Origin: Levilactobacillus lindianensis | GTDB lineage: Bacteria; Bacillota; Bacilli; Lactobacillales; Lactobacillaceae | Direction of reading: 5' to 3' | DNA: 64,000 nt | NCBI RefSeq assembly: GCF_003946095.1 | Contig: NZ_RHOD01000002.1 | Location: 62,001-126,000, forward strand | Part shown: positions 28,943 to 38,242 of the stretch, piece by piece | Layout: the number at the start of each line of letters is the position of its first letter | Numbering within the stretch: the first letter of the stretch is position 1 | Made by a program: the position numbers and the translations under genes | Notes under the pieces: model-generated | The model's database searches: none | What the model was told of the DNA's origin: nothing | Seen by the model: only the letters and a program-made list of their open reading frames with translations

Positions 28943-29275
28943 CTACTCACCATCCTTATGTGAATCGGAAACATCATGTTCGGTCACATCGTGAATCACC
29001 TTGCGACCATCGTTTGGTTTTGGCTGCGTTGCGCGGAAGAGATCACTGAGACTCCCCCCACCCGGTTGGATTGGTGCCTGGGGCATAAAGGTCATCAAGA
29101 TCACGTACACCAAAAGGCCGACAATGACGTGACCAAATGGAATGGCGATTGAAATCAGCACGTAAATGACCCGTAAGAGGTTCGCATTCCAGCCAAAGTA
29201 TTCCGCAATACCCCCGAGAACCCCACCGACAAGCCGATTGGTCCGCGACCGTTCAAAACGCTTTTTTTCTGCCAT
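28943..29275 (-). CDS. PspC-domain membrane protein
   Basis: A 110-residue protein. The PspC domain (about residues 6-65: RSRTNRLVGGVLGGIAEYFG...LLRVIYVLISI) is followed by a helix and a charged cytoplasmic tail (DGRKVIHDVTEHDVSDSHKDGE). PspC proteins report or buffer envelope stress. It is followed directly by the YvlD-like gene, reproducing the Bacillus yvlCD pairing. No link to the distant LiaF-like gene (11555) is shown by the sequence. Confidence 0.85.
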   Translation of the reverse strand: MAEKKRFERSRTNRLVGGVLGGIAEYFGWNANLLRVIYVLISIAIPFGHVIVGLLVYVILMTFMPQAPIQPGGGSLSDLFRATQPKPNDGRKVIHDVTEHDVSDSHKDGE

Positions 29276-29349
29276 TAAAGGTCACTCCTTTTTTGATTTT
29301 TTAAATGCGACCCGGCCACACCAGGTCAAGCTATTAGGCCAAGAATAAC

Positions 29350-29384
29350 GAAAGCGGCCACTGAAAGCAAGTCATCAGTGGCCG
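29350..29384 (-). terminator. Terminator of the pst-phoU operon
   Basis: Minus strand CGGCCACTGA / TCAGTGGCCG, 10-nt loop, with a T-rich tail (CTTTCGTTATTCTT). Confidence 0.7.
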
Positions 29385-29416
29385 TCTGGGCGAATCTTCA
29401 ATTTAGATTAAGGTTT

Positions 29417-30094
29417 TTAGCCTTCAGTACCGGAACTAGCCGAATTCAATTCGATAATCTGGCCAGACTTAAGGTAGATAATCCATTCACAAACGTTCGT
29501 CACATAATCCCCAATACGGCTGAGATCTTGTGAAACGTTGAGGTAGATTGAAGCCCCCGTCTCAAATGACGGGTCTTGCCGCATCTGTTCATAGCTGTCC
29601 GCACGAACTTGATGATTCAAACGGTCCAACTTGCGATCGATATCCGCCAGCTCGCGGGCCTCATGTTCATCCTTATTCACGTAGGCGGTCAGCACGTCCT
29701 TCATCATCTGCGTGGTCAGACGCCCCATCTCCGCGATCAGCTGTTCCAACACGGGAATCTTCTGCTTTGTGCCGAACTTAATGGCCGAGTGCGCCACGTT
29801 TCTGGCGTGGTCTCCGGCGCGTTCCAATTCAGAGACAGCCTTTAGAATCGTCACGATCTCACGAAGATCAGTCGTGACAGGTTGATAAAGAGCGATCATC
29901 TCAAAGGTCTTCTGTTCCAAGGCGATTTCACGTTCGTTAATCTGGTGGTCCTGGTCAATGAGCTTCTGCGCGGCAACGGCGTCACGATTCATGAACGCGT
30001 CCACCGACTGCTGGATAACCTCACTCACCAACATCCCCATTTCTGTAAAGTCAGCGTCTAATTCGGCTAACTCATCATCAAATAATCTACGCAT
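29417..30094 (-). CDS. phoU: Phosphate transport regulator PhoU
   Basis: A 225-residue all-helical protein made of two PhoU three-helix repeats (LEQKTFEMIALYQPVTTDLREIVTILK and a second copy ending ISRIGDYVTNVCEWI-like). PhoU links Pst transporter status to PhoR signalling, keeping the regulon off when phosphate is plentiful. It is the last gene of the pst operon, 10 bp after pstB2, as usual. Confidence 0.95.
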   Translation of the reverse strand: MRRLFDDELAELDADFTEMGMLVSEVIQQSVDAFMNRDAVAAQKLIDQDHQINEREIALEQKTFEMIALYQPVTTDLREIVTILKAVSELERAGDHARNVAHSAIKFGTKQKIPVLEQLIAEMGRLTTQMMKDVLTAYVNKDEHEARELADIDRKLDRLNHQVRADSYEQMRQDPSFETGASIYLNVSQDLSRIGDYVTNVCEWIIYLKSGQIIELNSASSGTEG

Positions 30095-30104
30095 TACTGG
30101 CCTC

Positions 30105-30863
30105 CTAACCGAATCGACCGCTGATATAGTCTTCGGTCTGCTTCTGTGCGGGATTCATAAAGATATTCTTCGTCTGGTCCACTTCAATCAACTCACCATT
30201 CATAAAGAATGCCGTCCGGTCCGCGATCCGCGAGGCCTGATGAAGGTTGTGGGTTACTATAATAATCGTATAATCGTGCCGTAAATTCAAGAGAGTTGCC
30301 TCAATTTGGCTACTCGAAACGGGATCCAACGCACTGGTCGGCTCGTCCAGTAGGATAATCTCTGGGGAAACGGCCAAGACCCGGGCGATACAGACCCGTT
30401 GTTGTTGCCCCCCGGAGAGCGCCAAGGCACTCTCATGCAGGTGATCTTTGACCTCATCCCACACGGCGGCTTGCCGCAACGACTTTTCAACAACCGCATC
30501 CAACTTCTCTTTGTCCTTCTCACCGGCAATCCGCAAGCCGTAGATCACGTTGTCATAGATTGAGAATGGGAAGGGGTTAGGTTGTTGAAAGACCATCCCA
30601 ATTTCCTTACGGATCTGAACCGTGTCTGCACTGGGAGCGTATAAATTCTGCCCCTTAAACTTGATGGTTCCCGTAATTGTCACGTTGGGAATCAAGTCAT
30701 TCATGCGGTTCAACGTTCGCAGGTAGGTGGATTTTCCACAACCGGAAGGTCCGATCAGCGCTGTAATCCCCTTGTCCGTGAAGTTCAAGTTGATCCCCTT
30801 CAAGGCTTCTTTTTCCCCGTAATACAGATGTAAATCCTGTGTTGTTAAAATTTCCTCACTCAT
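30105..30863 (-). CDS. pstB2: Phosphate ABC transporter ATP-binding protein PstB (second copy)
   Basis: A 252-residue ABC ATPase with Walker [10 protein letters not shown] (38-46), the PstB-typical [11 protein letters not shown], the signature [16 protein letters not shown] and Walker [14 protein letters not shown]. Two pstB genes in tandem is the normal lactobacillus layout. It differs from the neighbouring pstB1 throughout, so this is an old duplication rather than a fresh one. Confidence 0.97.
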   Translation of the reverse strand: MSEEILTTQDLHLYYGEKEALKGINLNFTDKGITALIGPSGCGKSTYLRTLNRMNDLIPNVTITGTIKFKGQNLYAPSADTVQIRKEIGMVFQQPNPFPFSIYDNVIYGLRIAGEKDKEKLDAVVEKSLRQAAVWDEVKDHLHESALALSGGQQQRVCIARVLAVSPEIILLDEPTSALDPVSSSQIEATLLNLRHDYTIIIVTHNLHQASRIADRTAFFMNGELIEVDQTKNIFMNPAQKQTEDYISGRFG

Positions 30864-30880
30864 GGTGTTGTCTCCTCCTC

Positions 30881-31705
30881 TTAGCCGAAGTTCCCCGAAA
30901 CATAATCACTGGTAATCTGAACCTGTGGATTGGTGAAGATATGACTCGTAGTGTCATACTCCAACACCCGTCCCTGATTGAAAAATGCCGTATATTCACT
31001 AATCCGACCAGCTTGTTGCATGTTATGCGTCACAATAATAATCGTGTACTGCTTCTTTAATTCCAACAAAGTATCCTCAAGTTGACTCGTTGATACCGGG
31101 TCCAATGCGCTCGCCGGTTCGTCCAACAACAAGATATCTGGCTTGACCGCGATTGCTCTGGCGATACACAATCGTTGTGCCTGGCCCCCCGACAAGGCTA
31201 GGGCACTCTTATTGAGATCGTCTTTAACTTGATTCCAGAGAGCGGCCTGTTTCAGCGACGTCTCCACAATCTCATCGAGCTCGTGCTTATCGGTCGTTCC
31301 CCGCAGCCGCAGGGCAAAGGCAATGTTGTCGTAGATCGACTTAGCAAAGGGATTGGGACGTTGAAAAACCATCCCTACTCGCCGCCGCATCTCGTAAACA
31401 TCGATAGCTGGCTGGTTGATATCGACCCCACGATACATGATGCGTCCCGTCACCGTGGCGATCCGGTCATTCATCCGGTTCAGTGATCGTAAATACGTGG
31501 ACTTACCCGAACCCGAGGGCCCAATGAGCGCCGTAATCTGGTTACGGGCAAACTGGAGATCACCTTCGTAGATGGCTTCCTTTTTCCCGTAAAACACATG
31601 GAGCTCCTCGGTCGACAGGACAATTGGGTGCTGGGCGTCTCGTGGTTGCACGATGTGCCGTTCCTGCATAGTTTCCGTGTTTGAAACATCGTTGCTGACA
31701 AACAT
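30881..31705 (-). CDS. pstB1: Phosphate ABC transporter ATP-binding protein PstB (first copy)
   Basis: A 274-residue ABC ATPase with an extra N-terminal stretch of about 25 residues compared with pstB2. Walker [10 protein letters not shown] is at 62-70, the signature is [14 protein letters not shown] and Walker B is [13 protein letters not shown]. It energises PstCA phosphate import. The two ATPases may form a heterodimer (inference). Confidence 0.97.
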   Translation of the reverse strand: MFVSNDVSNTETMQERHIVQPRDAQHPIVLSTEELHVFYGKKEAIYEGDLQFARNQITALIGPSGSGKSTYLRSLNRMNDRIATVTGRIMYRGVDINQPAIDVYEMRRRVGMVFQRPNPFAKSIYDNIAFALRLRGTTDKHELDEIVETSLKQAALWNQVKDDLNKSALALSGGQAQRLCIARAIAVKPDILLLDEPASALDPVSTSQLEDTLLELKKQYTIIIVTHNMQQAGRISEYTAFFNQGRVLEYDTTSHIFTNPQVQITSDYVSGNFG

Positions 31706-31717
31706 GACACCCCTCCT

Positions 31718-32602
31718 TTAGGCTGACGTGAGTCGCTTGTATAGCCGCTTACCCAGGTAACGGGCAGCGAAGTTAAAGAGCAAGATTGCAAGGACCAAAA
31801 CAGCCGACGACCCGGAAGAAATAGCCTTCGCGTCGGGCATGATCCCTTCGGAATTAATCTTCCAGATGTGGACGGCCAACGTTTCAGCCGGACGCATCGG
31901 GTTCAATGGACTGGAGATGTTGAAGGGATTCCAATCCGTGAAGTCGAGTGCTGGCGCACTCTGCCCAGCAGTGTAAATCAAGGCCGCCGCTTCACCAAAG
32001 ACCCGACCAGCACTCAGGATGACTCCCGTCAAAATACTGGGAACCGCTGCAGGCAAGATGACCCGCGTGATCGTTTCCCACCGAGATAGTCCCAAAGCCA
32101 ATCCCCCCTCACGTTGTGAAAGGTCAATGGTTCGCAGGGAATCTTCAATACTTCTGGTTAACAGTGGCAGATTGAAGAACGTCAGCGCAAAGGCGCCGGA
32201 CAAGATAGAGAAGCCCAGACGTAACTTCACCACGAAGAAGAGAAAACCGAACAGGCCGACCACCACCGACGGTAACGAACTAAGAATTTCAATGGCCGTT
32301 CGAATCGTAGTCGTCACCCAGTTGTCCCGGGCATATTCATAGAGATAAATCGCCGCCCCCAAGGCAATGGGAAAGGAGATCAACATGGCCAGCAGCAAGA
32401 GGTAGAAGGAATTGTAGAGTTGCACACCGACTCCCCCGCCCGCGAGAAAGGCTTTGGCTGGTGCCGTCAGAAAGTGCCAACTCAACTGGGGTAACCCGCT
32501 GACCAGAATATAGCCGAGTAACGCCAAGAGAATCAAGACAACCAACCCGGCAACGCCGTACAACGTCCCAATGGCAATTTTATTTTGTGTTTTTGGATTC
32601 AC
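31718..32602 (-). CDS. pstA: Phosphate ABC transporter permease PstA
   Basis: A 294-residue permease with six membrane helices and the inner-membrane-component EAA-type loop REGGLALGLSRWETITRVILPAA. It pairs with PstC. The start is GTG at 32602, sharing one base with the pstC stop (TAGTG), so translation is coupled; AAAGGGGCG lies upstream. Confidence 0.96.
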   Translation of the reverse strand: MNPKTQNKIAIGTLYGVAGLVVLILLALLGYILVSGLPQLSWHFLTAPAKAFLAGGGVGVQLYNSFYLLLLAMLISFPIALGAAIYLYEYARDNWVTTTIRTAIEILSSLPSVVVGLFGFLFFVVKLRLGFSILSGAFALTFFNLPLLTRSIEDSLRTIDLSQREGGLALGLSRWETITRVILPAAVPSILTGVILSAGRVFGEAAALIYTAGQSAPALDFTDWNPFNISSPLNPMRPAETLAVHIWKINSEGIMPDAKAISSGSSAVLVLAILLFNFAARYLGKRLYKRLTSA

Positions 32603-33531
32603 TATTGAAGACGCCCCTTTCGGCCGATCAAGCGAATAATGAGGTTAAAGACCAGTGACATCAGCAACAATACTAGGGCCAGTGACCACAGAGCATTGTT
32701 TTGCAGAGACCCCATCACGGTATTCCCAATCCCCGTAGTTAACACGGAGGTCAGTGTTGCCGCCGGATCGACCAAGCTTCCCGGCATCAGTGCCGCATTC
32801 CCGATCACCATTTGAACGGCCAATGCTTCACCGAAGGCTCGTGCCATGCCGAAGACCACAGCGGTCATCAGGCCTGGTGTGGCGGCCCGCAGAACCACCT
32901 TGTAGATGGTCTGCCACTGCGTCGCTCCCAGCGCTAGTGAGGCCTCACGGTAGTACCGGGGAACCGACCGCAAAGCATCTACACTCATCGAAGTCACAGT
33001 TGGTAGAATCATGACGAAGAGCACACAGGTCCCGGAGAGAATCCCGAACCCACTGCCCCCAAAGATCGCTCGCGTGGCCGGTACGACCACCGAAAGGCCG
33101 ATGAAACCGTAAACCACAGAGGGAATCCCCACCAGTAATTCAGTGACCGGTTGGAGAATCTTGGCACCCTTATTGGGAGAAATTTCGTTCATAAAGACTG
33201 CCGTCCCAATCGCAAATGGCGTAGCCACGACAGCCGAGAGGATCGTAATCAGAAACGACCCGACAATCATGGGCAGAGCCCCAACTTCGGGCTTCCCATT
33301 AGCATCCGTGATACCCGGGTTCCACTTTTTCTCAGTCAAGAAATCCCAAAGACTGACGTGATTACTAGTAAAGGTCGCAATCCCTTTGGACGCGACGAAA
33401 CCGATAATCCCCACAACCACCGCAACGATCAAGAGTAAGGCTGAGAAACTCACCACCTTGCCCCAGATTTCCAGCTTGGCCGCCTTGGAGTGCCGCTTAA
33501 GTTGTCGTTCTAATTGCTGGGTTGTTTTCAT
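32602..33531 (-). CDS. pstC: Phosphate ABC transporter permease PstC
   Basis: A 309-residue permease with six membrane helices, a periplasm-facing loop (HVSLWDFLTEKKWNPG) and the coupling loop YYREASLALGATQWQTIYKVVLRAA. It overlaps the end of pstS by 4 bp (ATGA). Confidence 0.96.
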   Translation of the reverse strand: MKTTQQLERQLKRHSKAAKLEIWGKVVSFSALLLIVAVVVGIIGFVASKGIATFTSNHVSLWDFLTEKKWNPGITDANGKPEVGALPMIVGSFLITILSAVVATPFAIGTAVFMNEISPNKGAKILQPVTELLVGIPSVVYGFIGLSVVVPATRAIFGGSGFGILSGTCVLFVMILPTVTSMSVDALRSVPRYYREASLALGATQWQTIYKVVLRAATPGLMTAVVFGMARAFGEALAVQMVIGNAALMPGSLVDPAATLTSVLTTGIGNTVMGSLQNNALWSLALVLLLMSLVFNLIIRLIGRKGRLQ

Positions 33532-34415
33532 GAATTGCCACCTTCCAGTCGTGTGACGTTGCCATGGACGTCCCGCTCAACCTTCATTTGATCCGGTGAC
33601 AGGTAGCCTAATTGGCGCACCAGCGTCTTTTGAATGGCTGGTGACTGAACGTACTGAATGAAACGCCGAGTTAAGCCGCGCGGTTGACCCTTGGTATAGA
33701 GGTGTTCGTAAGACCAAATACGCCACCGATTCGTTTTAACATTATCCTCGGTGGGCGCAACACCATTCAAGCTAAGGGATTGTACAGTCGCGTTGACATA
33801 GGAAAATGCCACATAACTAATGGCCCCTGGTGTAGTCGCCACAATCTGACGAACCATCCCCGAAGAATCCTGTTCCTGAGCAGTCTTTGAGCGATGATTG
33901 GTCAACCCAAATTGTTCGAAGGTTGCCCGCGTCCCACTGCCTTGCGCCCGATTAATCAAGACGACAGGCAGGTTGTCTCCACCAAGTTCCCGCCAATTAG
34001 TGACCTGACCCGTGAAAACTTGAATCAACTGTTGCGTGGTTAAATTTTTTAGTCCAATTTTACGGTTAATGATGGGCGTGATCCCCACGACGGCTACCCG
34101 GTGATCGACCAGTTCCGTCGCGCGAATGCCCTTCTGTTCGCCAGCGAAAAGGTCGGAGTTTCCGATCTGAACCGCCCCTTCTTGAATCTGGCTGAGTCCG
34201 GTTCCAGTTCCCCCACCCTGAACGTTGATAAATGTTCCCAGGTGTTCACCGGTGTACTGTTCTCCCGCCGCTTCCACTAAGGGTTGCAGCGCCGTTGATC
34301 CAACTGCCGTGATGGATTCACCGGCATGACTGACCTGTCGCGTTTGGTAGGCAAAGATCCCCAGAGCCAAAACAAGCACGGCTCCAATGGCTTGCCACCA
34401 GCGTTTTTTCGACAT
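33528..34415 (-). CDS. pstS: Phosphate-binding protein PstS, without lipobox
   Basis: A 295-residue extracytoplasmic phosphate receptor. The mature domain starts around ESITAVGSTALQPLVEAAG and has the phosphate-loop motifs VQGGGTGTGLSQI and RAQGSGTRATFEQF. The N-terminus is a basic signal with one hydrophobic helix (residues 9-24), but there is no lipobox and no cysteine anywhere in the protein, so it cannot be a lipoprotein. It is probably held by an uncleaved N-terminal helix or released (inference). It is the first gene of the pst operon, behind a PHO box. Confidence 0.95.
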   Translation of the reverse strand: MSKKRWWQAIGAVLVLALGIFAYQTRQVSHAGESITAVGSTALQPLVEAAGEQYTGEHLGTFINVQGGGTGTGLSQIQEGAVQIGNSDLFAGEQKGIRATELVDHRVAVVGITPIINRKIGLKNLTTQQLIQVFTGQVTNWRELGGDNLPVVLINRAQGSGTRATFEQFGLTNHRSKTAQEQDSSGMVRQIVATTPGAISYVAFSYVNATVQSLSLNGVAPTEDNVKTNRWRIWSYEHLYTKGQPRGLTRRFIQYVQSPAIQKTLVRQLGYLSPDQMKVERDVHGNVTRLEGGNS

Positions 34416-34465
34416 TTCACTAACCTCCTACTAGCCGAGCGTCACGGCTCGACCTTACAAAAGCC

Positions 34466-34519
34466 AGTATACCGAACCAATGTAAATGTCCCGTAGTCGT
34501 ATTGTAAAGGTTGTGTAAA
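34466..34519 (-). promoter_or_regulatory. PHO box and -10 of pstS
   Basis: On the minus strand TTTACA-like hexamers start every 11 bp (plus-strand positions 34514, 34503, 34492 and 34481; the third, ACTACG, is degenerate). This is the PhoP direct-repeat layout. A -10 TATACT (34466-34471) lies 9 bp after the last repeat, with no separate -35. Confidence 0.8.
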
Positions 34520-34582
34520 TGTAACCCGATGTTGATGAGTTGCGGGCCAAACCAGCTCATCAACTGGCCAATTAAGGTGATC

Positions 34583-34609
34583 AAAAAAGGCCTGACTGTC
34601 TGTCAGGTC
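34583..34609 (-). terminator. Terminator after phoR
   Basis: Minus strand GACCTGAC / GTCAGGCC, 5-nt loop, followed by T6. It separates phoPR from the pst operon. Confidence 0.8.
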
Positions 34610-34613
34610 TCGC

Positions 34614-35981
34614 TTAGGACTGCCTTGCATTCTGAGAATTAGTCGTTGGATCCGCGGTCACTGGGAAGGTTAGAATTACGGTGGTCCCAACTCCCAGTTG
34701 GCTTTGTAGATTGATCTTACCATTGAGTGACTGCACGAGCTCCCGGACAATGGCCAAACCCAAGCCACTCCCACTGACCAACTGATTAGAATGCGACACA
34801 TCAGCCCGGTAGAAGCGCTCAAAGACTCTGAGCTGATCTTGAGGGCCGATACCAATTCCCGTATCCGCAATCGTTAGCGTCCAATTCTGCGGGGTTTGCG
34901 CGAGTGTAAGTGTAACGGTACCACCTGGACGATTGTATTTGATGGCGTTACTCATGATATTCTTCAGAATCTGATCGAGTTTGCGCTGATCGGTTACCGC
35001 CATAAAGGCTGAGTCGACCTGATTAACTAACGTGACCTGGTTGACCTGAGCCAGCGGTGCCAATAACGTCACTTGCGTGGCAATCTGCTGCCCCACCGGC
35101 ACCATGCTAACCTCCACGGCGTTGCCGGATTCAAGATGGGAGATCGTCAGGACATCATTGATTAGTTCCACCAACCGTTCACTTTGCTGGTCGATAATGT
35201 GTAGAAACTCCGAACGTTTTTCGGGATCGTTCTGGGCGCCGGCCAACAAGGTCTTGGCAAAGCCTGAGATTGCGGTCACCGGCGTCTTCAATTCGTGGGA
35301 CGCGTTGGAGACGAAATCCATTTGCATCTGTTCCACAGCGTAGACTTCCGTCACATCGTAGAGCAGGACCAAAACTTGAAAATAGTCTTGGGACGTGGCC
35401 GTATAAATGGCTCGGGCATCGACCGTCCGATCGTTAACCTTCAGCACGTGCTGCTGGGTCTGACGCTCAGTCAAAGCGGAATTAATCAGACTGGCTAACT
35501 CAAACTGCTGAACGTCCTGGGTAAACGGATGGCGCCGCGGCGAAATCTTGTGCTGTAAAAATTGCTCCATGGCAGGATTAGCCAATTCAACCTTGCGATA
35601 ACGGTCAATGACCATAACCCCGATAGGCAAGTAATCCAGTAACGTCGCAAATTCTTGGTTCTGCCCTGCCATCTGGCGCTGAATCTTCCGTTGATGCGTC
35701 TGTAGATAATTAATTTGTAGGGCTAACTGTTGAAAGGGATCGTGTGGGGAGAGAAGGACGTGGGCTGGCTCCTCTTCGTGACGAATGCCCTCCACCTTTT
35801 TGGTGAGAATTCCAATACGCTGGTCCGCCCAATGTAACCCACAGGCAATGCCAGCAGCCTCAAGTAGTCCCACTAACCACGCAACAATCCAGGCTCCGGT
35901 CAGGTTCGCCGGCTGGACCAATGCGACCAGAACACTGTTGGTTAGACCACTGATCAGCCACACGCCAATGAAACGTCTCAT
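34614..35981 (-). CDS. phoR: Phosphate sensor histidine kinase PhoR
   Basis: A 455-residue sensor kinase: two N-terminal membrane helices (residues 5-22 and 30-50), a HAMP-like linker, a PAS domain (about 110-215), a HisKA domain with the phospho-accepting His229 (SHELKTPV) and a C-terminal ATPase domain (NAIKYN, DTGIGI, GSGLGLAIV). The extracytoplasmic loop is very short, so it probably senses through Pst/PhoU rather than by binding phosphate. It overlaps phoP by 4 bp. Confidence 0.94.
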   Translation of the reverse strand: MRRFIGVWLISGLTNSVLVALVQPANLTGAWIVAWLVGLLEAAGIACGLHWADQRIGILTKKVEGIRHEEEPAHVLLSPHDPFQQLALQINYLQTHQRKIQRQMAGQNQEFATLLDYLPIGVMVIDRYRKVELANPAMEQFLQHKISPRRHPFTQDVQQFELASLINSALTERQTQQHVLKVNDRTVDARAIYTATSQDYFQVLVLLYDVTEVYAVEQMQMDFVSNASHELKTPVTAISGFAKTLLAGAQNDPEKRSEFLHIIDQQSERLVELINDVLTISHLESGNAVEVSMVPVGQQIATQVTLLAPLAQVNQVTLVNQVDSAFMAVTDQRKLDQILKNIMSNAIKYNRPGGTVTLTLAQTPQNWTLTIADTGIGIGPQDQLRVFERFYRADVSHSNQLVSGSGLGLAIVRELVQSLNGKINLQSQLGVGTTVILTFPVTADPTTNSQNARQS

Positions 35982-36685
35982 GGTTGCGCCTCAAACGTAT
36001 ACCCAAATCCGCGGACCGTTCGTAGGAGCGTCGGGTGCTTGGGATCCCGTTCGATCTTTTCTCGGAGATGGGACACATGAATATCCACCATCCGGGTCTG
36101 CCCACTGTAGTCAAACCCCCAGACACCTTCCAACAACTGCTCCCGGCTCCAGACCTTGCCCGGCCGTTTCGCAAAGAACAATAACAGTTCGAATTCTTTA
36201 GGGGTCAAATCAATCAAACGGTCATCCCGTTTAACTTGAAACTTGTCCTGGTCGATCGTGAGATCGCCAACTTGTAAGAGATTGGCGGAATGTGTGCCCG
36301 TCTGGGGTTGATCATTCTCGTCGTGATAGCGCCGCATGACGGCTTTCATCCGAGCGATAACCTCCCGTGGACTGAAAGGCTTCGTAATGTAATCATCCGC
36401 CCCTAGTTCCAAGCCAAAGACCGTATCAAATTCACTGGTTTTAGCAGTAATCATAATAATTGGCGTGCTAACCTTTTCCTGACGTAACTTTTTGGTCACT
36501 TCAACCCCGTCTAACTTAGGTAACATCAGGTCCAAAAGAATCACATCAAACCGCTCGTGCAAGGCTAGATTCAGGGCCTGTTCACCATCAATCGCGGTCA
36601 CCACCTGATAACCCGCCTGCTCGAGGTTGTACTGTAGTAAAGTAACAATTGCTGGTTCATCATCTACGACTAGGACTCTGCTCAT
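35978..36685 (-). CDS. phoP: Response regulator PhoP
   Basis: A 235-residue OmpR-family regulator. The receiver domain has Asp52 as phospho-acceptor (LLDLMLP) with Asp8-Asp9 and a lysine in ITKPFSPRE. The winged-helix DNA-binding domain ends in GFGYTFE. It binds direct-repeat PHO boxes such as the one at 34481-34519. It lies 3 bp after the MinJ-like gene and overlaps phoR. Confidence 0.94.
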   Translation of the reverse strand: MSRVLVVDDEPAIVTLLQYNLEQAGYQVVTAIDGEQALNLALHERFDVILLDLMLPKLDGVEVTKKLRQEKVSTPIIMITAKTSEFDTVFGLELGADDYITKPFSPREVIARMKAVMRRYHDENDQPQTGTHSANLLQVGDLTIDQDKFQVKRDDRLIDLTPKEFELLLFFAKRPGKVWSREQLLEGVWGFDYSGQTRMVDIHVSHLREKIERDPKHPTLLRTVRGFGYTFEAQP

Positions 36686-36688
36686 GGG

Positions 36689-37843
36689 TTATCCCTCCAG
36701 ATCTCGAAAGAGTACAATTCCAATTTCATGGGGCGCACCTGAATAGATGGCCGTTTCGGTCATTTTGAGTTCGCCGTTCATATCACGCACCCGTAGGTGA
36801 CAATAGGCGGAGTTAGCCAATAAGGCTTCGTAAAAGCTTGTTTCACTGTTAATCGGGCAATGGTTACATTCTAGAATAATGTCTCCCGCCGCAAGGTCCA
36901 GCTTGGCTGCGGGGGTTCCTGGCCGAATCGCCAGCACCCGAACCCCGTCATCAACCTGAGAATACCAGAATTGTTGACGCTCATCATAATGTTTAGCTTG
37001 CCATAGAACGAGTGCATAACCAACCAACAGTAAAATTAACAGAATTGGGGTTACGGCTGGCCATAAGAAACTCCCCCCGAGAAATGCAGCCGCCACGACG
37101 CCTAGCCAGACAAACTTCTTGGCTAGACGTTGGTAAACGGCTCGCGGTGCCTGACGGAATACTGTAAATCGCAATCCCAGGACCAGAGGTAGTACTAAAA
37201 TAGCGAAACTCTGGCCGTGTAAGTGAAGCACCGGCCAAAAGGCCCACTGGCTGGTAAACCAATCACCAGGAACCAGGGTCACCATAGGTAAAATTAAAAA
37301 TTCTCGCCAAGGGTAACCAGCAATTCGTTTGCCCCGTTGCTTCGCATAGATCCTTGGGCTAATAAATCGACCCCCATAATGAGCCACCCAATGGCCCATC
37401 AACAGGAAGAATAGAACGCCTAGCCACAAGTAGTTCTGAACCCCAACACTTTGCCAGGTCAGCCCCACTGAATCCAGACTGAATGAATTCGTTATGTATG
37501 ATCCGCTCCAAATCGTAATGGCCGTTGCTACTACGATCAGGGTCAGCGGGAGAATGGTGGTGGGGAGAACAATCAGTGTGACTAACGCCAAGACCTCGTA
37601 GACCAAAATCCACACGACCGGCAAACTGAATCCCACCAGAATGTTAATCAGCGAAAGCCCCGCCCCCAATAAAATTCCCTGTGTGAGCATATGGCGTAAT
37701 TCAAAGTGATCACTATAGACAGCACTCCCAAAATCCTTGCGTTCTTGCTTGATGCGCGCACGGCTCACCAGCCACAACCGCAAGACGGCCAGCCAAACTA
37801 ACGGCTGTAAAAGATAACTGCCACATGCTATCAACGTTCGCAT
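36689..37843 (-). CDS. MinJ-like multi-helix membrane protein with C-terminal PDZ domain
   Basis: A 384-residue protein with about eight hydrophobic helices, then a PDZ domain (about residues 290-380: VRVLAIRPGTPAAKLDLAAGDIILECNH). This is the architecture of MinJ, the Bacillus bridge between DivIVA and MinD, but the similarity is one of layout and other PDZ membrane proteins share it. The ATG at 37843 is preceded by AAAGG at 10 nt; an earlier in-frame ATG (37942) would cross the promoter -10. It heads the transcript into phoP-phoR (3-bp gap), tying it to the phosphate regulators by expression. Confidence 0.75.
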   Translation of the reverse strand: MRTLIACGSYLLQPLVWLAVLRLWLVSRARIKQERKDFGSAVYSDHFELRHMLTQGILLGAGLSLINILVGFSLPVVWILVYEVLALVTLIVLPTTILPLTLIVVATAITIWSGSYITNSFSLDSVGLTWQSVGVQNYLWLGVLFFLLMGHWVAHYGGRFISPRIYAKQRGKRIAGYPWREFLILPMVTLVPGDWFTSQWAFWPVLHLHGQSFAILVLPLVLGLRFTVFRQAPRAVYQRLAKKFVWLGVVAAAFLGGSFLWPAVTPILLILLLVGYALVLWQAKHYDERQQFWYSQVDDGVRVLAIRPGTPAAKLDLAAGDIILECNHCPINSETSFYEALLANSAYCHLRVRDMNGELKMTETAIYSGAPHEIGIVLFRDLEG

Positions 37844-37879
37844 GTCATCGACACCTTTCCTGAAAAAATAACTGTCACC

Positions 37880-37888
37880 AGTATAGCA
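37880..37888 (-). promoter_or_regulatory. Extended -10 promoter of the MinJ-like-phoPR operon
   Basis: Minus strand TGC-TATACT, about 30 nt of leader before the ATG at 37843. A -35 like GTTGCC lies 16 bp upstream. Confidence 0.5.
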
Positions 37889-38070
37889 TGAAACAAAAAC
37901 AGGCAACACGACATTCGTGTTACCCGCCCAAAGGTTCTTCATTTAGAACAATTACCAGTTATGACCGGTGCACTAGAATGACCACCCATTATGCCGGCTA
38001 AGATAGCGCTCTACCACGACTAAGGTTAAGTCACGACCTACTTGGCGAAGACACAACGTCCTAACTATTC

Positions 38071-38116
38071 AAAAATGGTAGCCACCACTGTTTATCAACT
38101 GAGTGATGGCTACCAT
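38071..38116 (-). terminator. Terminator of prfB
   Basis: A perfect 10-bp stem ATGGTAGCCA / TGGCTACCAT with T5 on the minus strand; the plus side is also AT-rich, so it could work both ways. Confidence 0.75.
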
Positions 38117-38242
38117 AATTTTATTGTTTTAGAATCTGAGAGACATGCTCCGCTAGCTTGGACGGTATCACCTAGGGTCGCGTCGTGAGGTATATCCCTA
38201 CTGTCATGCTGACCATCACTTTAGCTTGATCACGGCCTCAAT

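Larger units (their letters stand above)
37844..38242. other. Gene-free gap between the MinJ-like gene and prfB
   Basis: It holds the promoter at 37880, the prfB terminator at 38071-38116, and about 180 bp (37889-38070) in which I recognise nothing. No supported small ORF was found. Confidence 0.6.
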
